Part shown: piece after piece, positions 38,211 to 50,809 of the stretch
How the letters are laid out: each line of letters opens with the position of its first letter
Numbering within the stretch: position 1 is the stretch's first letter
Source: Echinarachnius parma
Lineage: Eukaryota; Echinodermata; Echinoidea; Clypeasteroida; Echinarachniidae
Direction of reading: 5' to 3'
NCBI GenBank assembly: GCA_037951105.1
Contig: JBAMJV010002997.1
Coordinates: 142,001 to 206,000 of the forward strand
DNA: 64,000 bases
Notes under the pieces: generated by a model
What the model saw: only the letters and a program-made list of their open reading frames with translations
What the model was told of the DNA's origin: nothing
Databases searched by the model: none
Position numbers and translations under genes: made by a program

Positions 38211-39257
38211 CCCTTGTGAATATGGCATATGACATTTTTTGCAAATCTTAACAATACAACTTGTGAAATTTCCTGAGTACCTGAAAAGGTACAAGTGTAC
38301 ACTTAATTTGACTATTGACTCTTTTAATTTTACTTTGCAAATACTCTTCAAGAGTAATGTAATTTGTATTTTTGGAAACGTGGTGGTAGTTTGCTTAGGC
38401 CTTCTGTAACATTAATGTAAACTGGCAAAGAAAATATTTTTAAAAAACACTTGAATGTAACAAGAGCTATAATTTGTTATTTTGACAAAATTAATTTCTC
38501 AGATTGAGTGTACGTGTATCCTTGATTGTGGTTTTTGTATTAACAATCAAGAATTACCCTGGGTATGAAATTGTATCGTTATTTTTAACAGCCAAAGGAA
38601 ATTCTGTGAAAGTAACTCTGTAACATTCACATAAAAAAGCAAAAATAGAAAAGAAATTAAATCACTTGGAATGTTAAACTTGAGTTGTAAAATAAGTTTT
38701 TTGATGAAGTCAGAATCTCAATTTGTGTGGGGATTATTCATTCATATTTTCTCTCATTCTTCCTAAATTTTGTTTCTTTTCTTTTCTTTTTTGGGGGGGA
38801 GGAGGGATCTATTCAGTGACAAACTCAACTACAATTCTGAATGTTTATTATTTTTTATTTTACAGTGGAGGAGGTGAGATGAATTAAATTAATTAGAAAC
38901 TATTTAAGCTAAAGACTACATTTGGTTTAATGGAATGGAGATGAGTGTGGTGGTACAAACATCTGATTTGTTGTTTTTTCCATTATATTTCTAGCAATAT
39001 TTGATGAAGTGAAGAGAGCAAAAAAAAAGCTAAAGCCTACAAATTTTACTTTACAAACTTCGAGGTGAACTGGAGATCAAAATAATATCAACATGACCTA
39101 CAAATAATGACGCTGAGACTAAATAAACATCGTGTTGTAATCCACAGAGATATTTTTACATGATTTAACTTGTTCAAGAATATTATTTTTTGTGTCAAAA
39201 TTGCCTTCCTTATAGACCCAGAGCCTGAGTGGTTTTTTTTTGGAAAATCGTGACAGG

Positions 39258-39350
39258 TTAATCCACTCAAGACATTATTATTTTACTATAACATGCATTC
39301 TCCAAAAACCCAAAGCACAAATATATTCAGACCAGTCCTGAACAGGTTAA
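39258..39350. mobile_element. TTAA-B element
   Basis: TTAATCCACTCAAGAC to CCAGTCCTGAACAGGTTAA, 93 bases, core ATAACATGCATTCTCC. Confidence 0.72.
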
Positions 39351-40147
39351 CAGAATAATCAAAATCTCATTAAAAGATAATGCAACACTTTAGAGGCCGA
39401 GTTCTAGATGTATTACATCTATGGCTAGGGTCTATGAAGAATAAGTGTTATACCAATATCGAACAGTCTCCAACAATTTAATTACATTCATGGTCTTTTA
39501 CAGGAAAGGGAGGTCACTGTCTCACAAACTAATTTAAATCAGGGATTTTTGTTTCATCAAACAGACACCCAAGTATTGAGTGTACAGTAACCAACAATAG
39601 GCCTTGTTCTCTTGCAATAACATAGAGCCATATCAATATCACTGCATGTTATTCTACTGGCACCAGAGTAGAACAAAACATACATGTACATCAGTGGTTT
39701 AGCCAAGCAGAATCAATCTAGTATACATGTACCTTGTTGTGGGAAAATAAATCAGTCAAATCAAATCAAATCAAATCAATAGGCCTTGTTCTCTTGTAAT
39801 AATAGTAAGGCACATCAATATCACTATCTGTTATCTTACTGGCACCAGCACAGAACAATGTACTGGGAATGAGGGAGGGGTGGGATTAATTTTCCACCAC
39901 CTTTGTGGGAATTCTTGTTCCCCACATTGCCCCTCCTAACCCCCCCCCCCCCCCCCCCCCTTGTCTGTGGATAAAAACAACAATTAAGAAATAAAACAGC
40001 AGTTCAAACTGGTCTGCAGGCCAAAAACCACCACTTAGTTTTGGGCCACCAAACTTGGTTGATATCAAATTCCACAATTAACTAAAAATCACTGTAAATT
40101 CTCATGCAGTTCAATTATGCACCACAAACTACAGATTGCTTGCTGCT

Positions 40148-40246
40148 TTAATCCATTCGGAACTATTACCCAAAACACTCTATAGACTGGCTGTGGTCTC
40201 TGGAAAATACATTTGATTCCAAATCAAATCAGCTTCAATGGGTTAA
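40148..40246. mobile_element. TTAA-B element, diverged
   Basis: TTAATCCATTCGGAACTATT to GCTTCAATGGGTTAA, 99 bases. Confidence 0.55.
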
Positions 40247-40725
40247 TAGCAACTGGTTTCGAAAAAAGTATCCCCTAAAATAACAATGCATTTGTTTTTC
40301 CTGGACATTTGCTATGCCACCCACATATCGATCTCCCTCCTCCTTCTCTGGTTCGTGACGACAATGCAAATCTACCACAGTACACTATATATTAAGCTCT
40401 TGTGGAAAAGGGAATTATTATTCACATGTGTATTCATGGTCAAGGCGTTTCCTGATCAGATTTCTGGTTGTAATTAAATTTGGCACCATATTTTTTATCA
40501 ATTGTAAAAGAGAATAAAGGAATAACCAAACAAATCAGATGTGAAATGGATATACATGTACATCTGAGCATATAATGTTCTCTCTCAATTTCTTGTAAAT
40601 TAAAAAATTGTATGAGTTATTTGTGTTTAATGAAAGAATATGATTTTAATTTTGGTTAAACTGAGTAAATGGAATGAAGTTAAAGTGAGAGAGAGAAAGA
40701 GAAATATATCTGCTTATTCAGAAAT

Positions 40726-40820
40726 TTAACCCATTGTAAAACTTCTTGATTTGTTGTATAACATGTATTCTCCATAGACAAGAGCCAGAGTATTTTAGGG
40801 ACCAGTCCTGGGTGGGTTAA
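40726..40820. mobile_element. TTAA-B element
   Basis: TTAACCCATTGTAAAAC to CCAGTCCTGGGTGGGTTAA, 95 bases, core ACATGTATTCTCCATAGAC. Confidence 0.72.
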
Positions 40821-41373
40821 CATGAGCATTGTGATCATCACACTGTCCCACTAATATGTATCTGTGTGTGTATCTATATGTTTTTGCATTATATTTGTAC
40901 TCAATGCTTGAATATAACTTGTGGCATAGTTGGGCAAATACAATCAAGATTTCTTGAATTTTAGTGGCCTGAAACCTGAATCTGGTAGCTTAAAAAACCC
41001 ATTAATAAGTCTATTATATATTTAGTAGCCAATTCGATCGGGCAAGTAAAATGTGACTAAATAACTCTTCTAATTGTGTTAAGGGCTTAAAACTGATAAT
41101 TGTGTCATATTCATAGGCACTTTATAAATTGAACCCATTATTCTTATTATTTAGGTGGCCCAAAGCTGATTTCTAGTTGCCCAAGGCCAGTGGACAAGTG
41201 CAATGATTGTTCTTGTTCATACCTTCTAACTCTTCTTATAGAGTGAATCACCTGGAGATGATATTGTATCATATTTCTCGCTGAAATCAAACAATTTTAT
41301 TATTATTCTGGTGGCCCAAAGCTAACTTCTAGTGGCCCAGGGCCAGTGGACTAATAATTGTTCTTGTTTATAC

Positions 41374-41425
41374 CTTTCCCGATGGAAGCCTGAGCTCATC
41401 CAGCGACTGGAGTCTTGCCCTAAAT
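41374..41425 (-). pseudogene. Duplicated donor half of exon W3, copy 3 with deletion
   Basis: This third copy lacks about 12 bases inside the exon piece (GACTGGAGTC where the others read GACTTGAAGACAATCTTC on the plus strand). The donor GGGAAAG/GTATA is still present. A still older copy may lie near 41205-41275, but only the repeat flank is clear there. Confidence 0.7.
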
Positions 41426-41515
41426 CAAACCTATTAATATTATTATTATCTTGGTGGCCCAAAGCTAACTTCTAGTGGCCCAGGGCCAGTGGACTAATGA
41501 TTGTTCTTGTTCATA

Positions 41516-41580
41516 CTTTTCCAGATGGAAGCCCGAGCTCATCCAGCGACTTGAAGACAATCTTCTCCGTCTTGCCCTAA
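41516..41580 (-). pseudogene. Duplicated donor half of exon W3, copy 2
   Basis: This second tandem copy has the donor altered to GGAAAA/GTATGA. It is followed by the same AAATCAAACC tail as the other copies. It lacks an acceptor. Confidence 0.78.
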
Positions 41581-41665
41581 ATCAAACCTATTATATTATT
41601 ATTATCTTGGTGGCCCAAAGCTAACTTCTAGTGGCCCAGGGATTAATGATAGTACTTTATCCTAC

Positions 41666-41730
41666 CTGTCCCGATGGAAGCCTGAGCTCATCCAGCGACT
41701 TGAAGACAATCTTCTCTGTCTTGCCCTAAA
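41666..41730 (-). pseudogene. Duplicated donor half of exon W3, copy 1
   Basis: This repeats about the last 60 bases of W3 ([10 protein letters not shown]...) with a GACAG/GTAGG donor. The acceptor half is replaced by the unit's own AT-rich tail. The unit length to the real exon is about 149 bases. Confidence 0.8.
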
Positions 41731-41821
41731 TCAAACCTATTATATTATTATTATCTTCGTGGCCCAAAGCTAACTTCTAGTTGCCCAGGGCCAGAGGATT
41801 AATGATTGTTCTTGTTCCTAC

Positions 41822-41957
41822 CTTTCCCGATGGAAGCCCGAGCTCCTCCAGTGACTTGAAGACAATCTTCTCCGTCTTGCCCGATGCAAACGTCCTCGTC
41901 AGATTCCGCACCGGGATCTTGCCCGAGGGGTTCACTTGAAAACAAATTTTCATCCAG
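41822..41957 (-). CDS. PLCB4: PLC-beta exon W3: EF-hand region, first part
   Basis: This 136-base exon has one base completing the split histidine and then 45 codons: [45 protein letters not shown]. It fits the first EF-hand pair of PLC-beta; the FASGKTEK stretch is a PLCB4-type signature. The EF hands of this family are mainly structural. Acceptor is CCCTTTTAG and donor is GGGAAAG/GTAGGA. Three clear copies of its donor half lie downstream in the gene (about 41374-41730). Confidence 0.95.
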
Positions 41958-42269
41958 CTAAAAGGGGAAACACAGAATATGTTTATTGATAATGTTTGTA
42001 TTGAGTAGATGTGTAATGTACATATTATTGGAAAATCATTACTGTTCTTGTTTTAAAAATCATATTTGTGATTTAAAATCTCAATCAAGAATTAAGTATT
42101 GCCAATTTATATTGTTTTAATGGAAATACTACAACATAATGCTGTTTTTTATTTGAATCTTACAAATATTTTAAAGGGAAACTAAATGCTGTTTTGTTGC
42201 TTTGCTGTAGGCTACTGTCAAGCGCAACAATTGTATCACTTCTAATTGTTTATTTCCTCATACACATTA

Positions 42270-43330
<1,061 letters not shown>

Positions 43331-43363
43331 ATCATCATGTAGGTAATGAATCGTCATACTTAC

Positions 43364-43443
43364 TGTTTCTGCAAACTCTGCATGGGACAGACATTATTGG
43401 CCTTGACATTGTGGGTGATCCTAAGGAGACCTTCAAACCACAC
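43364..43443 (-). CDS. PLCB4: PLC-beta exon W2: PH to EF-hand junction
   Basis: This 80-base exon encodes VWFEGLLRITHNVKANN and then VCPMQSLQK, plus two bases of a split histidine codon finished by the next exon. It corresponds to the PLC-beta segment between the PH domain and the first EF hand (vertebrate pattern HNxRANNVSPM). Acceptor is CATATTTCAG and donor is AAACA/GTAAGT. It sits at the edge of a very long ATC microsatellite, and its donor-side part is repeated at 43044-43114 and again as a short scrap near 42627. Only this copy has both splice sites and the full coding sequence. Confidence 0.93.
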
Positions 43444-44089
43444 CTGAAATATGAAAGAAAGTAGGAAAAACAGTTGTTAAATGATTTGTGCAAGACAATT
43501 TGACGCTTAATTTTTATTCCAAAAGCAGTGTAATGATTATCTCTCAAGAGCCTCATTACACACTTTGAATACTTTCAAAAAAATGTGACAGGAAAGAATA
43601 TATAATGTGTATAATTAGCCTAAAAACACTTAAATACTCATAATGAAAATTAAACATGAACCGAATGTAAGTCAATATGAAATTGGAATTACTATCAACA
43701 AAATACAATGTCTAAAAATGAAAGTAAAACAGCAATAACACAGTTAATTACAGGAGTTCATTTCTAGTAATGATTGAACGCAAAATGAGAAAATAAGTAT
43801 ATATGATTATTGTAAATGGCTTAATAATGTGATGTACTTCTATCCTCTTGAAAAATAACTAGATATAATAATTGTGAATGTCTCACATCTAACCTCTAGA
43901 AATTGTTAATTCATGATTGCTCTTAATTGTATTGTTAACCTGTATATTTTTCTTTAAGAGCAAATATGATGTTGTTGTTTTTGTTCAAACAGTAAAAATT
44001 GCTCATGACACATTGTATATCTGTATTCCTGAGAATATTATTGCTCCTTTGGGTACATGTATCATTTCACATTAAGGTAAGTAGCAATA

Positions 44090-45620
44090 ATAGAGAATTT
44101 CTGAAAATTGGGGATTATCTAGAGCTATAGTATTGATCATTAAATTATAAGTAGACAACTGATGGTTGTATTTCAGTAATAGTAAAAGAGTTCTGAACAT
44201 TTCAAATGTATTGAGAGCCATATTATTGATCAATGAAAAGATACGAAGTACACTAAAATATTGATTTATCAATTTCCTATCATACTAATGATACTTGTGG
44301 CTTGTTAAGAGCCATATTAATTATCATAGAAGGGATTTGTAATAATAAAAACAATTTGTAAAAGTTGGATTTATAGGGGGCCATCTTATTGTTGAATGAA
44401 GAGATACAAAACAAGTACACTAGTAATCTATGTTTATCTTCAAAGTTGGGATTTATGTGGAACTAGATTATTGATTGATCGGCGGGTGAAAAGTACACTG
44501 CTGATTGCCGTATTACTTCAGTAAATAAAACAAAATTTTTTCAGAATTTGGGATTTATACAAAGCCATTATTATTGATGACTGAAGGATTTAATTTCACT
44601 CCTAACTTATGTTTGTCTTTAATAGAAATACAGGATTTCTGAAAAGTTGAGATTTATGCGGAACTATAAAATTGATCTTTGGAGAGGATTAAAGTACACT
44701 GCTTTGATTGCCGTATTTCTGCACTAAATAATATCAATTTTTTCAGCAGTCGGGATTTCTTCTGAACCATATTGCCAATCACTGAAGGAATACATAGTGC
44801 ACATGTGGACAAACGTCATATATAAATCAATGACTGAAGGGATTCAAGTCCACTACTTATTTCTGTTTGTCTTCAACCTTCAACAATAATGCAATATTTC
44901 TGAAAAGTAGAGATTTAAATGCGGAAATATATTATTGATCTTTGGAGGGGTTAAAAGTACACTGCTGATTGCTGTATTTTCTTGAGTAAATAATACAAAT
45001 TTTCTCGGAAATTGGGATTTATTCAGAGCCATACTATTGATCATTGGATTGAGGGATATAAAGTAAGCAAGAAATGTCTGCATTTTGGCCAGGAGTACAA
45101 GATCTCTAAGAAATTTTTTTAAAGAATTATTCAAAGCTTTATTATTGATAATTGCAGAGAGTCAAAGTACAAAACAAATATTTGTCTTTTTTTTAAAAGC
45201 AATAAATCATTTCTGCAAATTTTGTTTTATTCAAAACCATATTACTGCTCTTACATATAATTTAAATTGCTCTAGCATTTGTCATAGTTGTTTGTTTTGT
45301 ATGCACTTCAATGTAAAGCCCTGCAATTCAGCTTGTTTCCTGCCATTCGAGTTTACAATAAAAAAACATGAATAATAAATAATTTATTGAGGGGTTCTGA
45401 GAAGGAAAATGATTTATGTATGTTTTGGGCAATACTACAAATTTTCTAAAAAATTGGTATTTATTGAGGAACATAAAATGGATTATTCAAAGTTCATCAC
45501 CCTCATCTTTATTTCTCTAATAATGATTAAGATTTCTGAAAAGTTGAGATTTATTCACCAATTTGTATTATTGATCGTTAGACGGATTCTACGAATACCA
45601 CCGATTTCTGAAATGTGGCA
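44090..45620. repeat. Diverged tandem array, about 130-170-base unit
   Basis: Recurring motifs are GGGATTTATNCAGAGCCAT, TTATTGATC, AAGTACACTGCTGATTGC and CTGAAAAGTTGAGATTTAT. Eight to ten units are visible with heavy divergence. Confidence 0.7.
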
Positions 45621-45677
45621 TTTGCGGGCTTGTGACAGGGCCAGAGGCAATTACAAGGATAATGCATCATAATTTTG

Positions 45678-45773
45678 TTAACTCATTGACAACGATTTGA
45701 TTTTCATAAAAAACATATTCTCCATAGACCACAGTGCGAGATTTTTCAGAATCAGTCTGGTGGAATTGGTTAA
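45678..45773. mobile_element. TTAA-B element
   Basis: TTAACTCATTGACAACG to GGTGGAATTGGTTAA, 96 bases, core CATATTCTCCATAGACC. Confidence 0.65.
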
Positions 45774-46497
45774 AAGCACAGAAAAGTATTGTTTTTTTCT
45801 CCCTATTGATGAAAAAGGAAGGGTGACAAAACAGAGGGATTTCACCGCAAATAAACTTGTAAATAAATCATAAACAACCCAAAAACGTGCAAACATTTCT
45901 TGGAAGAAAGTTCCCACAGAGAAATGTTTTGGTTATGTGCTGTAATTAAAGCTAAATCCCACCTTTTGAAAAATTGTGGAAAACAAGTTTAATGTTCGAT
46001 CGTATTACTTTATATTGTTTTAAAAAGACTTAGATGGCAAAATCTTCACCTGGAATTTGTTAAATGCAGAAAAAGGCCAACAAGTTTATTGCTGAAATGT
46101 CAACACGTACAATCATTTACAAGTTATGACATATTCTTTCAGATTATTGTCAATATAAAAAAAAACACATCAAAACGTGCAAACATTTCTGGGAAGAAAA
46201 TTCCCAAGGAGAAATGTTTCAGTTATGTGCTGTAATTAAAGCTAAATCGCACCTTTGGAAAAATTGTGGAAAACAATATTTGTAATGTACAAATATCTGT
46301 CATATATTTGTATCATTACCACTGGCTTTTCATACAAATGAAACCTGCACAATTATCATGTGCACCTTTTCAACAATACTAGCGGGCAACCATTTTGGTG
46401 CATCAGGTTAATTCAAAGCCACATAAGGTTCCCATTTACACTCCTGGGTAGAGAGCAGCAATGTGAATTATATGTCTTGCCAAAGGACATAAATGCA

Positions 46498-46890
46498 GGG
46501 GGGGGGGGGTGTTTCACAAAGATTAAAAGTTGAACCTAACTTTTAGTTGGACCTAACTTTACGGAAAGCTGTTAGTTTCTTTGTAAAATTGTCAACAAAA
46601 GCCAACAGTTTTTATTCAAAGGCTTACATTTTTATTGAAATCAGTAATATAATATGTTAACCCCTTGCCTACAGGAACCGAATAGGCTGTGTACAAAGTC
46701 TATGGAGATTTCATAATTCTGAAGTGAACCGGTTAATATCAAGGAGAGACAAATATCTATTTTTGGTTGGAACATTCAAATACTTTTTTTTTTTGCTTTT
46801 TAATATGTTTTATTCCAAGGCTACAAATGGCTTGCCATAATAGTTAGGTCCAACTTATAGTTCAGTTCTAATCTTTGTGAAACATGCCCC
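46498..46890. mobile_element. Foldback with GTTTCACAAAGAT ends, copy 1 (carries a nested element)
   Basis: Ends are GGGTGTTTCACAAAGATTA and CTAATCTTTGTGAAACATGC, with subterminal AGTTGGACCTAACTT and its inverted partner AGTTAGGTCCAACTT. It interrupts a SINE-like element and itself carries the TTAA-A element at 46657. Confidence 0.78.
46657..46736 (+). mobile_element. TTAA-A element nested in a foldback
   Basis: 80 bases from TTAACCCCTTGCCTACAGG to GTGAACCGGTTAA. It lies inside the foldback at 46498-46890; the related foldback at 56777-57058 lacks it at the matching place (ATATGTGTTATTATCAAGG). Confidence 0.83.
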
Positions 46891-47385
46891 AGGACATCAT
46901 CCAGTTTTGAACTCGGGACCCCATGATTCAGAGTCAAGCCCCCATCTGATCATGCCACAACACCCCCATAGTATTTCAGAGTGAAGGTGTTATGTAACAA
47001 CAACAAATTGTATCTGAAGTCATGCAATAAATACACTTCCCAAAATACATCCAAGACTCTAAAAACTGAACTAGTTCAGTTCACTCAGTACTACATTGCC
47101 CCCGGCAACCAGTACACATTGATTGCAATGTCTAGATGAATGTTTATTATTCCTTTTAGCAGGGAGGAGGAAATGAGAAGGAAATAATGTTTGTGTCATT
47201 TGATTCCAAACTGCGAGTGGAAACCATTCAAACACAAGGTAAAGGACGTTTCATATGTAAAGGATGCTTCGAAGGGAAATATATTTTTGGAATTATCACA
47301 ATGTTATTAATATTAACATTTTTTTCTTTTTATTTATTACATGAAGACCTACTACTATCATAACAGAGACAAGGTTTCTGTACAC

Positions 47386-47465
47386 TTAACCCATTGCCTA
47401 CGGGAACCAGGTGGGCTATGTACAAAGTCTATGGGGATTTCAGAATCTTGTAGGGAAAGGGTTAA
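47386..47465 (+). mobile_element. TTAA-A element, full length
   Basis: 80 bases from TTAACCCATTGCCTACGGG to GGGAAAGGGTTAA, core TGTACAAAGTCTATGGGG; close to the family consensus. Confidence 0.83.
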
Positions 47466-47964
47466 AAGAGCAGACTGAGCGGTTATCAACATGTTGTTGA
47501 CATTCAAGTAAGACAAAAAACTCTGTCATAATATGTTTATAATCAAAATTCTACAAATTGTTGGGGGAATGTTTATTTTCATAAGAGACCGAGAACTAAG
47601 CAGTATACAAATATAAAATGCTGCAATATTATTGAGGCATATAATGTATAAATGACAGATAAGCAGAGCTCTATTAAGTTGTAAGATGCGCTTTCAAATG
47701 TTCTCATTTTGGTTTCGCAAGGACAAGGTATTAGTCAAGTTTCCATATAAATCACTATTTCATCTACCTAAATGACAAATGGCAAATGCCAAGGCCCCTG
47801 GCGGGGGTTCAGGCAAGGTTCAGGGCACAAGCGCCCCCTGAAGCTGATACAAAAAAGCACTTAAAAGTCACTTAGAGGCTTAAAATGATACCAGAATATA
47901 CAGGTCCCTCTGGAACAGAGCAAAAGAGCACTGACGAGGCTAACCTGGAAAAGACTTTGAACTA

Positions 47965-48860
47965 GATGGATCTTCGACTGCGTGCAGTCGAAAATTATGC
48001 CTCCGCTATCACGCGATTTTAATATCCTGAATTAATTTTTTTTCTCATATATTTCAAGTTCTGTGACCTTGACCATATGACCCCAAACTTTGATGGCTAC
48101 ATTGGCTCCCGAAACATTCAGGTACCAAGTGAGATTGAAATCTGACATTTAGTTCTTGAGATTTTGCCATTACAAGCTTTTTTGCATGTAGAGTCATGTG
48201 ACCTTGACCTCAACCTCATGATCCCAATATTGTATGGCTACGTTGACTCTTTATGATACATTCAGGTACCAAGTTTGATTGAAATCTGATATTCAGTTCT
48301 TGAAACTTTGCCATTACAAGCCATTTTTGCATATATATATTGAGTCCCGTGACCTTAACCTTTGACCTCATGAACCCTAAAATGTAATCAGATCATTGTC
48401 ACCCCAATATGTACACTCATACCAAGTTTGAAATTGATACGTCAACCGGTTCTTGAGTTATCGCGAGAACGAGGCATTTTTGCATATACATTGAGTCCTG
48501 TGACCTTGACCTTTGAACTTATGAACCCCAAAATATAGTCAGATCATTGTCACCCCAATATGTACACTCATACCAAGTTTGAAATTGATACGTCAACCGG
48601 TTCTTGAGATATCGCAAGAACGAGGCATTTTTGCATATACATTGAGTCCTGTGACCTTGACCTTTGAACTTATGAACCCCAAAATATAATCAGATCATTG
48701 TCACCCCAATATGTACACTCATACCAAGTTTGAAATTGATACGTCAACCGGTTCTTGAGTTATCGCGAGAACGAAAACGGGACGTACGTACGTACGGACG
48801 GACGGACGGACGGACGGACAACCCGAAAACATAATGCCTCCGGCCACTTCGTTGGCATAA
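47965..48860. repeat. Interspersed repeat with about 150-base GTGACCTTGACC units
   Basis: There are two nearly identical 149-base units and at least two diverged ones, each with GTGACCTTGACC, CACCCCAATATGTACACTC and ACGTCAACCGGTTCTTGAG. It ends in a GGAC tetranucleotide run and AATGCCTCCGGCCACTTCG; the start has ATTATGCCTCCGC. Similar repeats are familiar from marine invertebrate genomes; the class is uncertain. Confidence 0.75.
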
Positions 48861-49149
48861 AAACAAAATTGGGACATCTCGATTTAAGGGCTTTATAAAA
48901 TTCAGAAATCTGGACTGTCCTGGGAAATTTGGGACGGTTGGCAGGTATGCATAAGTGACCACAAGTAATGAGTAGTTTATTATACCACTAAAGAGTAGTT
49001 TAGGGAATTAGAAAAATCCTTCATTCATTATTATTATTCTGTATTGACAACTGTGTAAAAAGGCATTCAAAGCAGACAAGTGGTTAAAGCATTCCCATTT
49101 CTAACCATGCGTTTACGATGTTTTGATTCCGTTGCCAACAAAGAGAGAC

Positions 49150-49500
49150 AAGTTAAGCATCCGTTTTGATAACGGCGGGTAAATGTCAGACAGCTTGCAT
49201 TACCTGTTGGATTCCATGGGAGCTCAGACCACACACAAACCGTGTGGTTGCTTTAATACCATAATATAGACATGTAGATTGCCATCCGCAACATGATTAT
49301 TTGCACCGTTCCACGTTTTGACCATTGCGGATGTTACCGCTCCATTGCCAATAATGGAAGAGGAACGAGTTTCCAAAGTATCGTTTTCTCCGTTTAGCAT
49401 CCGTTTCGACAACAGGCTGCAAATGTCAGACAGCTAGCGTTACCCTCTTGATGCCATGGGAGCGCAGACCACATGCACACTGTGTGGTTGCTTCACCAAC
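49150..49500. repeat. Tandem duplication, about 240-base unit
   Basis: Two copies of AGCATCCGTTT, AAATGTCAGACAGCT, CCATGGGAGC and GTGTGGTTGCTT. Confidence 0.82.
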
Positions 49501-49736
49501 AAATAAATATTCCATGCAGATTACCTGTTTCCTCATTGACTAGTATTTGTATAAGATTTAATATAGAGTCCACCAAGGTTCAGTAGGCAATGGGCTACTG
49601 CTGGATAGTCAGTTTGGGATTCAAATGACATCATCAAAAGCTCCATGTGGTCAGTAGCACTACCATGCCAACATCACATTGCGGCTTTTACTCCTGTCAA
49701 CCCTTCAATTTGTAAAATAACCCCTTTACCTCACCT

Positions 49737-49829
49737 TTAACCGGTTCAGGACTGATTGATTTTGCTATAACATGTATTCTTCATAGACCCAAGCCCGAAT
49801 ATTTTTGTGACTAGTCCTGAATGGGTTAA
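49737..49829. mobile_element. TTAA-B element, near consensus
   Basis: TTAACCGGTTCAGGACTG to CTAGTCCTGAATGGGTTAA, 93 bases, core ATAACATGTATTCTTCATAG. Confidence 0.78.
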
Positions 49830-50809
49830 AATACATATAAGAGGGACTATACATGAAAATTTAATATTGTGGGTGGAAAATTTCAATGGCATTCACTGAC
49901 TTACAAATTTACTACTTGCATAGTTGGCTGAAAAATATGCTTTCCTTGGCAGGCTTAAAAATACTTCATCAGCAGGTAAAATATCCTTAAGAATCAGAAC
50001 TTTGTTTTCAAAATATTCCCCCCTTCTTTCCAGATATATAGTTCTCAATGATATGTTTATCCTTTTAGTTATGAAAAGTAAAGTATTTAAGTTTTTCAAC
50101 CATCGACAAGTAAAAGAAAAGTTAATGCACGTGAAAATATATGAACATGTATGTATACCCATAGCATTAAATGAGATAGTAACGAAGAGGGTACATTATC
50201 AGGGATCCCTATAATCTGACCCTATGGTATTTGCCATTCTTCAAGAGCCTATGCAGAGAAGCGCACAGCTGCGACCTTTTGTGGAGGCCTTGGGGGAGAT
50301 GTGGGCCACTGATTAATTCAAGTTTGCATATTTAACCAGTTATCTGTTAAATTATTTTGTGTCCAATAGAGTTAAGACATGACAGCTAGACCAAGTTCCC
50401 ATAGGTAATCTATTAACCTTTTGAAAAATGTTCCACTACATCTATGGTATTATGTGGTATTATAGTTTTATTTTTATGCATTACCTTGTTTCACATATCA
50501 TTTATCTTTTTTTCTTTTTACATTTTATAGATTTCAATATTAGTTTCAAGTTCAAGACAGAAACGGGACTAAGACCACTGGTTTAGATGGCCGAGACCAA
50601 TAAAAAGTGGACCTTTCTTGATTTTGATTTTTTTTTTGGGGGGGGGGGGGGGTGAGGGGGTTGGGGTGCATACGCACCCAACACACTCCCTGGCTATGGG
50701 CCCGGTTACTGGATTAATGGGTTAAATTGCCGATGGGCAATCTATATCAACAGTGCCCAGATGAAACGTTAACCTTGCCGTAATCCTCTCCTTGGTTCCC
50801 TTCCACCAT

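Larger units (their letters stand above)
27986..41821 (-). other. Intron between W3 and W4
   Basis: It contains decayed W4 copies, a GGGC-ended element 28925-29696, a hAT-like element 29783-30737, a diverged array 32150-34600 interrupted by a large foldback, duplication 35190-35490, array 37130-38210 with a small foldback, TTAA-B elements and the W3 tandem copies. Nothing is recognised at 30910-32030, 35860-36380, 36500-37120 and 38220-39250. Confidence 0.8.
41150..41821. repeat. Tandem array carrying W3 exon ends
   Basis: Five units of 143-156 bases start at the GTGGCCCAAAGC motif (41155, 41311, 41454, 41610 and 41759). The GTGGCCC part resembles the subterminal sequence of the hAT-like element at 29783-30737, so the unit looks like an exon end fused to mobile-element sequence and then amplified. 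Confidence 0.8.
46395..46975 (-). mobile_element. SINE-like element split by a nested insertion
   Basis: Read on the minus strand, 46893-46975 gives a head with a degenerate B box (GAGTTCAAAACTGG), and 46395-46500 gives the body (TTGCTGCTCTCTACCCAGG). The two halves are separated by the foldback at 46498-46890. Confidence 0.65.

Noticed and set aside
44880-45672. Frames of 84-96 codons on both strands
   Set aside because: They lie within a diverged non-coding tandem array and show no splice-consistent structure or family motif.
48744-48962. Frame with SVRPSVRPYVRTSRF
   Set aside because: It comes from the GGAC tetranucleotide run at the end of a repeat.
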